Shown here one piece after another: positions 28,401 to 34,384 of a stretch of 34,384 nucleotides of DNA (its first letter is position 1; the number at the start of each line of letters is the position of its first letter). Both the position numbers and the translations under genes were made by a program. The stretch is from assembly GCA_902544345.1 (NCBI GenBank), contig CACCBT010000006.1, forward strand, positions 1 to 34,384, read 5' to 3'. Source of the stretch: an uncultured Pelagibacteraceae bacterium (GTDB taxonomy: Bacteria; Pseudomonadota; Alphaproteobacteria; Pelagibacterales; Pelagibacteraceae). Under the pieces are notes generated by a model, which was not told the DNA's origin, did not search any database, and saw only the letters and a program-made list of their open reading frames with translations.

Positions 28401-29289
28401 TTAGTTTTTTTTCAAAGAACTCTATCATTTTAATTTCTGAGTCTTTATCTGCTTCTTGATTATATTGACTGGCTCTACCAACATAGTCATGGTTTTTTTC
28501 CGTAGATCTAACAAGTTTTTTATGCATCTCTCTATTAAAACCGTGATGTGCATTTTTATAAATAAAAATTTGCAACATTCCTGATGATATTTGTTCTGGG
28601 TCTCTGTTTTTCCACATTTTACAATTTGTAGATGAAACCCATTCATCTAGCTCCCCTATAAAAACAACTACTGGCATTAAAAGTTTTTGTTTTCCGCACG
28701 ATGGATAAAAAGCAACACCTGCATCAAACCAGTGTTTAACATTTTTATACAGATAGTTTTCTCTTATAAGTTCTCCTGCTAGAGATAAAACAGTCATACC
28801 TCCTCTGCTACCACCAACGATACCAAACTTATTATTTGTAAGATTGGGAAATTCAGATTTTAAGTACTCTATTGAACTTAAAGCTCCCATGCTTGAAGCT
28901 GGACCCCTCGTAATCGTACCCTTTGTTATACCGGTGTTATAAAATATGTCTAAAATAATTACGCCAAATCCCCTTTGAAGTAATTTTTTTGCATATCTTT
29001 CTTTTGTGACGGCAGCAGCCTCGCCAATACCTCCGCTCGTTGGTATGATAACTACATAAGGAGACGGTTTTTTATGTAATGGTTTAAAATGAAAAATATA
29101 ATAATCATCTCCCGTTGGTTTTTCACCCTTTTGTTTTTGAACCATAGTTAAAGGATATTTTATACCTTGTATTTTTGTAACTTTTGGAAAATTTTTACAT
29201 TTAGGATTATCTTTGCAAGAGAGCTCCCTGGATAAAGCTTGAGAACTAAAATTTAAAAAAAGAAATAGGATCATTAAAAGTTTTTTCAT
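28390..29289 (-). CDS. Secreted dienelactone-hydrolase-like protein
   Basis: A 299-residue protein with signal peptide MKKLLMILFLFLNFSSQALS. The alpha/beta hydrolase fold is indicated by VVIIPTSGGIGEA (oxyanion region), nucleophile elbow FGIVGGSRGGMTVLS (Ser) and a C-terminal YKNAHHGFNRE carrying the His. The overall pattern is of the dienelactone hydrolase group. Substrate is unknown. It is the single gene of its interval; its final codons are made from the element's left-end sequence. Confidence 0.75.
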   Translation of the reverse strand: MKKLLMILFLFLNFSSQALSRELSCKDNPKCKNFPKVTKIQGIKYPLTMVQKQKGEKPTGDDYYIFHFKPLHKKPSPYVVIIPTSGGIGEAAAVTKERYAKKLLQRGFGVIILDIFYNTGITKGTITRGPASSMGALSSIEYLKSEFPNLTNNKFGIVGGSRGGMTVLSLAGELIRENYLYKNVKHWFDAGVAFYPSCGKQKLLMPVVVFIGELDEWVSSTNCKMWKNRDPEQISSGMLQIFIYKNAHHGFNREMHKKLVRSTEKNHDYVGRASQYNQEADKDSEIKMIEFFEKKLKLQ

Positions 29290-29296
29290 GCTTTAC

Positions 29297-29427
29297 GATC
29301 CTAGCATAAGTTTGGGCGGAGTTGGGGTGGAATTTCAATTGAGGTTTTAGATTTGATTCAATTACAAATGTTGTTTAATAAGGAATAATGTTACAAGGTT
29401 AATGGCACCTGGCAACAGAACGCTCCT
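29297..29427 (+). repeat. Type-A right end and core copy R6
   Basis: GATCCTAGCATAAG is followed by GGGCGGA (29314) and GGGTGGA (29325) 11 bp apart, GAGGTTTTAGATTT, AATAAGGAATAATG and GGTTAATGGCACCTGGC, then the core (29414-29426, AACAGAACGCTCC). It matches the R4 flank in layout and this interval's own left end in repeat word. Confidence 0.8.
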
Positions 29428-30097
29428 AAAATTTGTAAATTTCTTTTAATAATTGTTTTAATTCGATTTCATCTGTCCTGGCGTACAAATCAAAAAGTAT
29501 TGAATTAAGAATATCTTTATAATGTCTATAATTTTTATCATTTCCGAAAGAGGTAAATTTCATCTCTGAAAGTTTTATCTTTGATGGCTTCGAGATTTGA
29601 GGAACCTTAATATAACCTAGGCTGCCATATAAATTTGATTTTTTTATCAAAAAATTAATGTCTTTGTTTTTTTTTGGCCAAATTTTATCTGGTATCTTTT
29701 CATTTATTTTTTTTGCAAGACCAATGTTATCTACATAAATTTTTTTATTATCAGTATTTTGATAATCTTTTTTTAAATTTATATCTAAAAAAAATTTTGG
29801 GTCATATATATTTAAACTTTTAATTATTATCAAATTAGAAAAAATCGAGTTCATGTCAAAATTAATTTCTATTTTTTTAGCTTTAAATATATTTTTGAAA
29901 TAATTTTTATTGTTATTTGAAATCGCAATATCCTCTATTTTAACATAACCAGAATAATTAAATTCAAGTTTTTTAATTTTAACTGGTCTTTCAACCCAAT
30001 TGGATAATTTATTTATATAGTAGTAGGAAACAATTTTTTTGTTAAAAAAAATTAAAATACATATAATGATGAGAACGATCACAGTTATTTTCGGCAT
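29426..30097 (-). CDS. AsmA-like single-pass membrane protein
   Basis: About 223 residues from the ATG at 30097 (MPKITVIVLIIICILIFF), a single N-terminal membrane anchor. The rest is beta-rich with the pattern VKIKKLEFNYSGYVKIEDIAI and KAKKIEINFDMNSIFSNLIIIKSLNIYDP, which resembles the opening repeats of AsmA-type envelope proteins. It is much shorter than full AsmA proteins. The stop codon (TAG) shares a base with the end of core R6, so the gene runs right to the attachment core. Family placement is by eye. Confidence 0.55.
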   Translation of the reverse strand: MPKITVIVLIIICILIFFNKKIVSYYYINKLSNWVERPVKIKKLEFNYSGYVKIEDIAISNNNKNYFKNIFKAKKIEINFDMNSIFSNLIIIKSLNIYDPKFFLDINLKKDYQNTDNKKIYVDNIGLAKKINEKIPDKIWPKKNKDINFLIKKSNLYGSLGYIKVPQISKPSKIKLSEMKFTSFGNDKNYRHYKDILNSILFDLYARTDEIELKQLLKEIYKF

Positions 30098-30112
30098 GAA
30101 AATATCATATCT

Positions 30113-30228
30113 GGTCTCACTGGCAGGCACAATACAGACTCACTACGCAAAAGAAATAGCCATTTTTTATGATCAGGAATTTTTGCAAAACTTTTAAAGG
30201 TTAAGGGCACCTGGCAACAGAACGCCTA
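30113..30228 (+). repeat. Type-B right end and core copy R7
   Basis: Heptamers lie at 30113, 30125 and 30136 (GGTCTCA, AGGCACA, AGACTCA), with spacing 12 and 11 as in the other type-B ends. AAAGAAATAGCCATTTTTTATGATC and GGTTAAGGGCACCTGGC follow, then the core from 30216 (AACAGAACGCC). The fourth heptamer of R1 and R5 is not recognisable. Confidence 0.75.
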
Positions 30229-30230
30229 GC

Positions 30231-30593
30231 TCATTGTTTATTCAATTTATTATAAATTAATCCGTATATGAAAATATTAAAAACTATTAGTGATATGCCA
30301 AAATATATTTGAATTTCACTAGTTAAGCCCTCAGGATAAATTATTGGAAAAAGATAGTTGCTGATAAAATCATTAGAATAAGTTGTCAACTCACCTTTGT
30401 TCAAAAACCAATTCTCTAAATAGGTCAATGGGCAAACGGAATTGGTTATTTCTATATAAACTCCCCATAATAGTGCTGGTGGATGAATATAGATGATTTT
30501 TGAAAAAATAAAAAAAAGTAGACCACCAAAAATAACAAATAAGATAAAAATTAAATGTGCAATTAAAGTAAGATTTGCAAACAATTCATACAT
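30231..30593 (-). CDS. DUF2784 membrane protein
   Basis: A 120-residue protein matching the DUF2784 family: LTLIAHLIFILFVIFGGLLFF near the start, PPALLWGVYIEITNSVCPLTYLENWFLNKGE in the middle, IIYPEGLTSEIQIYFGISL towards the end. About three membrane helices. The family has no assigned function. It fills the shortest interval of the array (about 0.4 kb), with its stop 3-4 bases from core R7. Confidence 0.85.
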   Translation of the reverse strand: MYELFANLTLIAHLIFILFVIFGGLLFFIFSKIIYIHPPALLWGVYIEITNSVCPLTYLENWFLNKGELTTYSNDFISNYLFPIIYPEGLTSEIQIYFGISLIVFNIFIYGLIYNKLNKQ

Positions 30594-30611
30594 TCAATAT
30601 AGTAACTAAAA

Positions 30612-30640
30612 TTATAGGCCCCTGGCAATAGAACGCCCCT
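30612..30640 (+). repeat. Core copy R8
   Basis: The sequence ATAGGCCCCTGGC is followed by core AATAGAACGCCCC (30627-30639). The left half is altered (CCCCTGGC for CACCTGGC). No recognisable arm repeats precede it. The sequence after it (TTACAACTTTACAGTTTTC) resembles that after R3 and R5, a type-A left end. Confidence 0.75.
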
Positions 30641-30759
30641 TACAACTTTACAGTTTTCTTTGATTAATAATTCTAATTTAAATTATGCAAATTATTAGGT
30701 CGTAATTTCAATCAAATTATAGGTTTATTCACTTGGAACAGCTATTTATTAATTTTTAA

Positions 30760-32190
30760 TTACGTTTTTTTAATTAAATTAGATATTGTGTTGGCAAGTC
30801 TAATAGCTAGTTGCACTATTGAAAAAGTTGGATTGGTATAGCCGCCTGTAACAAAATTCGAACTTCCGTTAACATAAAGATTATTAACGTCATGTACCCT
30901 TAAATCAGAGTTAACAACTGAATTTTTTTTATCATTTCCCATTCTAGTACCACCCATATGGTGACCTCCATCTCCAACTAGCTTTAAATATTCTAAATTA
31001 AAAATATTTTCTTCTATAGCTATTCTACCTAAGTCATTTTCTATACAAAAGTTTGCAAACTCTTCTAAAAAAACTTTAGCTGTCCTAAGAGGTTTTGGTG
31101 ACCTTTTATAAAATAATTTTACTTTTGGTATTCCATATTTGTCTTTTTTATTTTGATTTAATACGATTTTATTATCTTCGGATGGTTCTTGTTCTAAGAG
31201 TAAATTAATATTTACACAGCGAAAACTTTCTTTGTGAAAAGTTTGAATTAATTTTTCACCATATTTAGGTGCTACACACATTATGTCTTTCACAAATTCT
31301 TTATCTATAACTTTCTCATTTCTAAAAACATCCTGTGTTAACATATACATATATGCACTTAAAATTTTATGTTCATTAACAAACTTTTTAGTTGTTGCAA
31401 AAAATGTCAAATCAGTAAAACCTAAAAAATTATCTCTCATTTTATTTTCAAATTTTTTTCGACTCAATACGCCTCTACCTCCTAGGACATGGGGGTGATT
31501 CATCCAATATTTTCCTATGGGTAATTTTTCATTTAATAAACCTGGAGTTTTGTTTTTTGTCCATAGTAAAAGTCTAGAGTTCTCAATACCGCCGCATGAT
31601 AAGATAAAATATTTACCTTTTATTTTTTTTTCTTGAGCATTAGAATGGCATATAGCATGATTTATATTGTTATTTTTTCCGACAAGATAGGAAAGCTGAG
31701 TATTTAAAACTAAGGCTATTTTATCGGAGTCCTTTATATGGTTTTTGTACTTCTCAGCAAATTTAACTCTTGAAGTTTGAAACTCAATTTGGCTAAAGGA
31801 TTTATCTATTAAAGTTTTTCTAAACTGATTTTTAATATCTAATATTTCACAAGCTCTATCTAAATAAGGTTTCAAATCATTATTATTAATTGGCCATAAA
31901 TCAAAAGTGTAATCTTCAAGTGGTTTGCATGTCCCTCCCCAAAGCCCCGAGGTCCCTCCAAATTGCCTTAATCTGCTTTCTGATAAAGGCATAATCTGAT
32001 CTCCAATAATTTTTCCTTTATAAAAACCTTGAGATATTTCACTATAGTTTTCATTTCCTGCTTCAATTATTATTGAGTTAATATTTTTTTTCTCTAATTC
32101 TAATGCTGTTGAAATTCCGGCTGGGCCGCTGCCAAATATAATAACTGGAAATTTATCTAATTGAAGACTATCTAAATTGTATGAAATCAT
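30760..32190 (-). CDS. GMC-family FAD-dependent oxidoreductase
   Basis: A 476-residue flavoprotein. The N-terminal FAD-binding motif is VIIFGSGPAGISTALELEKK with the acidic IIEAGNE end. The GMC C-terminal domain carries GDGGHHMGGTRMG and the terminal NLYVNGSSNFVTGGYTNPTF. It would oxidise an alcohol or sugar; substrate and acceptor are not predictable. There is no signal peptide on this chain. The small upstream protein has a twin-arginine-like start and is translationally coupled (TAATG at 32188-32192), suggesting a two-subunit exported enzyme. Confidence 0.88.
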   Translation of the reverse strand: MISYNLDSLQLDKFPVIIFGSGPAGISTALELEKKNINSIIIEAGNENYSEISQGFYKGKIIGDQIMPLSESRLRQFGGTSGLWGGTCKPLEDYTFDLWPINNNDLKPYLDRACEILDIKNQFRKTLIDKSFSQIEFQTSRVKFAEKYKNHIKDSDKIALVLNTQLSYLVGKNNNINHAICHSNAQEKKIKGKYFILSCGGIENSRLLLWTKNKTPGLLNEKLPIGKYWMNHPHVLGGRGVLSRKKFENKMRDNFLGFTDLTFFATTKKFVNEHKILSAYMYMLTQDVFRNEKVIDKEFVKDIMCVAPKYGEKLIQTFHKESFRCVNINLLLEQEPSEDNKIVLNQNKKDKYGIPKVKLFYKRSPKPLRTAKVFLEEFANFCIENDLGRIAIEENIFNLEYLKLVGDGGHHMGGTRMGNDKKNSVVNSDLRVHDVNNLYVNGSSNFVTGGYTNPTFSIVQLAIRLANTISNLIKKT

Positions 32191-32336
32191 TAATCATCGG
32201 CGCTCAAATGCCAGACAAAATTATTACTTTTTTTAATTTTTTTCTTTTTTTTATATAAAAAAAAAGAATTCATAAAAAAAATCGTAGGTAAAAAAAATAA
32301 AAATGATTTTAATAAATTTCTCCTATTTAATTTCAT
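32190..32336 (-). CDS. Small twin-arginine-like partner of the GMC oxidoreductase
   Basis: A 48-residue frame from an ATG at 32336 to a TAA overlapping the oxidoreductase ATG. It starts MKLNRRNLLKSFLFFLPTIF, with paired arginines before a hydrophobic stretch, and ends NNFVWHLSADD. It resembles a twin-arginine signal with a very short mature part, as in the small subunits that co-export flavoprotein dehydrogenases. No good ribosome-binding site precedes the ATG. The assignment rests on the motif and coupling. Confidence 0.5.
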   Translation of the reverse strand: MKLNRRNLLKSFLFFLPTIFFMNSFFLYKKKKKIKKSNNFVWHLSADD

Positions 32337-32390
32337 TTAAAAAAGATAATCAATATTTTTAAAGAAGTCGAGAAACAAGGTGCCTTTAAA

Positions 32391-32475
32391 AAGTGTAACA
32401 ATACAATGAATAAAGGCCTAAAGCTGGAACTGTTACACTCACAAAAATTGTAAAATCAGCTAGCAAGCCAAAATA
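32391..32475 (-). pseudogene. Remnant related to the membrane protein at the right edge
   Basis: On the minus strand this reads FGLLADFTIFVSVTVPALGL then YSLYCYTF before a stop. It matches the segment ending FYPLYCYIF in the partial gene at 34153-34383, and the DNA is visibly similar (for example TAACAATACAATG in both). It has no start and stops early, so it is a relic. It lies directly against core R9. Confidence 0.55.
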
Positions 32476-32500
32476 AGGGCACCTGACAACAGAACGCTTT
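32474..32500 (+). repeat. Core copy R9
   Basis: The sequence AAGGGCACCTGAC is followed by core AACAGAACGCTTT (32488-32500). The last bases have decayed, so the GGGGC/GCCCC stem can no longer form well. It is followed by the plus-strand FkbM gene. Confidence 0.7.
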
Positions 32501-32555
32501 TAAAAAATATGCTAACATCTAACCACTTTGTAGTTTAATTTACTGTTTAAAAACA

Positions 32556-33251
32556 ATGATTTTATATAATTTTATAGATAAGTTTTTGATGAATGATTTT
32601 AATTCTGAAATTAAAAATCGATTAAATCATAAAAATCCGATTATTTTTGATGTAGGATGTTTTAATGGTAATTTTTCAAGAAAATTAATCAAAGATTTGA
32701 AATTAAAAAAGGTAAATTTCTATCTTTTTGATGCAAACCCAAATTTGAAAATAAAAGAATTTAAATATTTTAATGAAGTATTTAGTAATAAGGTAAGTTA
32801 TAGAAATTTTAATTTAAATACTTTTTTTCCATCCTCTGGATCATCCTTAAAAAAAACCATCAAAGATGACAAATTATGGAATTTTTCAAGAAGGTTAATT
32901 ACCATGAAGTTTAATCAACCATTTGCGATAATTAAAGTTAAAACTAATACTTTAGATAATTTTTGTAAAATAAAGAAGATTAAAAGAGTTGATTTATTAA
33001 AAATTGACGTTGAGGGTTCTGAATTAGATGTTTTGAGGGGTGCTAAAAAATTGTTAAATTCAGTTAGTATTATTCAATTAGAAATTTTGCAAAGAAAAAA
33101 CAAATTTTTACGTGAAAAAAATAAAATATTAGTTTTTCTTAAAAAACACAATTTCAGGCTGATAAAAGAAAAAAAAATTCCATCGGTCGGGATATTAAGT
33201 AGTTCAATTTCTGAAGACTTATTATTTATTAAAGATCGAGTGATTTCTTAA
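32556..33251 (+). CDS. FkbM-family methyltransferase
   Basis: A 231-residue SAM-dependent methyltransferase. Motif I is PIIFDVGCFNGNFSRKLI (about residues 28-45), and the FkbM signature VDLLKIDVEGSELDVLRGAKKLL follows in the second half. Such enzymes usually O-methylate sugars or lipid-linked glycans; the substrate is unknown. It is on the plus strand, unlike most cargo nearer ssrA, and occupies the whole interval between cores R9 and R10. Confidence 0.88.
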   Translation: MILYNFIDKFLMNDFNSEIKNRLNHKNPIIFDVGCFNGNFSRKLIKDLKLKKVNFYLFDANPNLKIKEFKYFNEVFSNKVSYRNFNLNTFFPSSGSSLKKTIKDDKLWNFSRRLITMKFNQPFAIIKVKTNTLDNFCKIKKIKRVDLLKIDVEGSELDVLRGAKKLLNSVSIIQLEILQRKNKFLREKNKILVFLKKHNFRLIKEKKIPSVGILSSSISEDLLFIKDRVIS

Positions 33252-33255
33252 AACA

Positions 33256-33280
33256 AGACACCAGGCAATAGAACGCGCCT
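33256..33280 (+). repeat. Core copy R10
   Basis: The sequence AGACACCAGGC is followed by core AATAGAACGCGCC (33267-33279). It is the most diverged copy and the last one visible. Like R8 it has T at the third core position. Confidence 0.62.
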
Positions 33281-33325
33281 ACTTAATTACATTAAATCCA
33301 CGATTGACATAATCTTTGTTTTTAT

Positions 33326-34114
33326 ATGTATAATACGTCAATGTTTATTTTAAAAAATCTTTTTTTTGCTTTAAGGAAGAGCGTTGTGAAAAACTTTATT
33401 TCAAAGTTTTTATACTTACTTAAATATAAAAAAATTTCTAAAACAAATATAAAAATTTTTCCTTTTTTTTTTAAATTTTGGATCTCAGAGATTATAGTAA
33501 AGAAAAATATTTCTCTTATTAATAAAAAAAGAAAATTTTATCAGGAGAAGTATTTTTTTCAAGATGGTGATTGGTTTTCACATAATATTCCAGTATGGGA
33601 GGAGATCTTAAATAAAGAAGTAGATCATGAAAAAAAAACTAAATATTTAGAAATAGGAAGTTGGGAAGGAAGGTCTGTTGTTCATATTTGTGAAAAATTT
33701 AAAAATTTCCAAGTAACAGTAGTTGATCCATATATGGAATATAAAGAGATCGATAAGTTTATCAAAAAACAGAATATGGATGACACATACAATACACTGA
33801 AGAAAAATTTAAAGAATTTTAAAGAAAGAGTTGAAATTTATAGAACAACATCGAAAAATTTTTTTAAAAATAATCAAAAAAGATTTAATATAATTTATAT
33901 AGATGGATCACATAAATCAGAGGATGTAGAAGATGATTTTTTAAATAGTTTAGAAATATTAGAAGACGGTGGATTAATAATTTTAGATGATTTTACTTGG
34001 AATCACTATGAAAATATTTGCGACAATCCGATAGGTGGTATTTTACCTGTTTTGAAAAAGAATGAACACTTAAGAATTATTTCAGCATCTAACCAGCTTA
34101 TTATTAAAAATTGA
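33326..34114 (+). CDS. Class I SAM-dependent methyltransferase (Methyltransf_24-like)
   Basis: A 262-residue protein. The SAM motif KYLEIGSWEGRSVVHICEKF is followed by VTVVDPYMEY, and later FNIIYIDGSHKSEDVEDDFLN and LEDGGLIILDDFTWN, the order seen in the Methyltransf_24 group often found in glycan loci. The first 60 residues are basic and hydrophobic. The exact start is uncertain: MYNTSM gives two possible ATGs. With the FkbM gene it may modify surface glycans; this is inferred. Confidence 0.82.
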   Translation: MYNTSMFILKNLFFALRKSVVKNFISKFLYLLKYKKISKTNIKIFPFFFKFWISEIIVKKNISLINKKRKFYQEKYFFQDGDWFSHNIPVWEEILNKEVDHEKKTKYLEIGSWEGRSVVHICEKFKNFQVTVVDPYMEYKEIDKFIKKQNMDDTYNTLKKNLKNFKERVEIYRTTSKNFFKNNQKRFNIIYIDGSHKSEDVEDDFLNSLEILEDGGLIILDDFTWNHYENICDNPIGGILPVLKKNEHLRIISASNQLIIKN

Positions 34115-34152
34115 TTATTAAATATTAGGTATTCTATATATCTGCGTAGTTT

Positions 34153-34383
34153 TTAACTTACATAAAGATTTACCAAGCCGATTAAGTAAATAGATGCTAG
34201 CCCAGTATTCAAAGCTACTAAAGATTTTTCATTCCATAACCAGGAAACTATTGCCAATCCGCTGTTTCCTATTAGAAAAATATAACAATACAATGGATAA
34301 AAACCTAGAGCTGCAGTTACAGCACCCGCTAAAATTGTTAAAGTTGAGCACCAAGCCCAAAACTGGTGGGGTTTTGGTTTTAA
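34153..34383 (-). CDS. Membrane protein, 5' end beyond the window
   Basis: An open frame of 76 codons enters from the right edge and ends with TAA at 34153. It reads LKPKPHQFWAWCSTLTILAG, then two further hydrophobic stretches, ending LASIYLIGLVNLYVS. Three membrane helices are likely in the visible part. No family is recognised. A relic of a related gene lies at 32391-32475. Confidence 0.6.
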   Translation of the reverse strand, partial: LKPKPHQFWAWCSTLTILAGAVTAALGFYPLYCYIFLIGNSGLAIVSWLWNEKSLVALNTGLASIYLIGLVNLYVS

Positions 34384-34384
34384 T

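Larger units (their letters stand above)
17719..33279. mobile_element. Tandem array of small integrative elements anchored at ssrA
   Basis: Eleven same-orientation copies of the tmRNA 3'-end core divide this region into ten complete intervals, plus an eleventh open at the right edge. Each interval carries one gene or a small operon. Several intervals have matched direct repeats at their two ends that differ from those of other intervals. This is what serial site-specific integration at the 3' end of an RNA gene would leave: the newest element next to the intact gene and older attachment sites displaced outwards. No integrase or transposase gene is present, so the elements look non-autonomous. 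The element interpretation is an inference; the repeats and their order are seen directly. Confidence 0.75.

Noticed and set aside
17719-33279. Class 1-like integron with attC sites
   Set aside because: No integron integrase and no GTTRRRY-type paired inverted sites. The shared unit is the tmRNA 3' end, and element ends carry direct repeats instead.
17707-33279. Core repeats as ordinary transcription terminators
   Set aside because: The GGGGC/GCCCC stem is lost or weakened in R6, R7, R9 and R10 and absent from R2 and R3 on the left side, while the unpaired AACAGAACGC part is kept. Conservation follows the core, not the hairpin. A side role as terminator for minus-strand genes is not excluded.

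Overview
The window is very AT-rich, has tiny intergenic gaps, many TAATG/ATGA stop-start overlaps and a two-piece (permuted) tmRNA gene. Gene content and protein style fit a marine alphaproteobacterium of the SAR11/Pelagibacterales type. This assignment rests on style and gene content, not on a database search.

Left part (1-17.4 kb), core genome. A 5'-truncated mrdA (PBP2) fragment on the plus strand meets a C-terminally broken mreC on the minus strand at an abrupt inverted junction near 960, probably an amplification or assembly chimera. Then, all on the minus strand: mreB, leuA, ilvC, ilvN, ilvB (branched-chain amino acid synthesis), miaA, a DegP/Do protease, a DUF2065 protein and hflC-hflK. 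mrp runs divergently. An autotransporter-like outer membrane protein, a NanM-type sugar O-methyltransferase and thyX follow.

Centre: a permuted ssrA gene on the plus strand (acceptor piece ending CCA at 17552, 12-nt spacer, coding piece from 17565, tag ANQKFALAA).

Right part (17.7-34.4 kb), a modular island. The 3' end of the tmRNA coding piece (core AACAGAACGCCCC, 17719-17731) recurs ten more times, always in the same orientation, roughly every 0.4-5.4 kb. Each interval holds one gene or a small operon, usually minus-strand, with the stop codon close to the left copy. Several intervals carry short direct heptamer-to-nonamer repeats, 11-12 bp apart, at the left end, the right end or both. 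The repeat sequence changes from interval to interval, but within an interval the two ends tend to match. The simplest reading is a tandem stack of small integrative elements that all used the tmRNA 3' end as attachment site, each with its own recombinase-binding arms. No recombinase gene is visible in the window.

Cargo in order from ssrA: an SRA-HNH-like (type IV restriction-like) operon; a six- or seven-gene restriction-modification-like cluster (two DNA methyltransferases, two PD-(D/E)XK-type proteins plus a degenerate paralogue, LAGLIDADG-like motifs); a secreted polysaccharide-lyase-like protein; a secreted unknown; a secreted alpha/beta hydrolase with a small secreted partner; a secreted dienelactone-hydrolase-like protein; an AsmA-like membrane protein; DUF2784; a GMC oxidoreductase with a small twin-arginine-like partner; an FkbM methyltransferase; a class I methyltransferase; and a partial membrane protein at the right edge. 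DNA-defence cargo is nearest ssrA; envelope and secreted functions lie further out.
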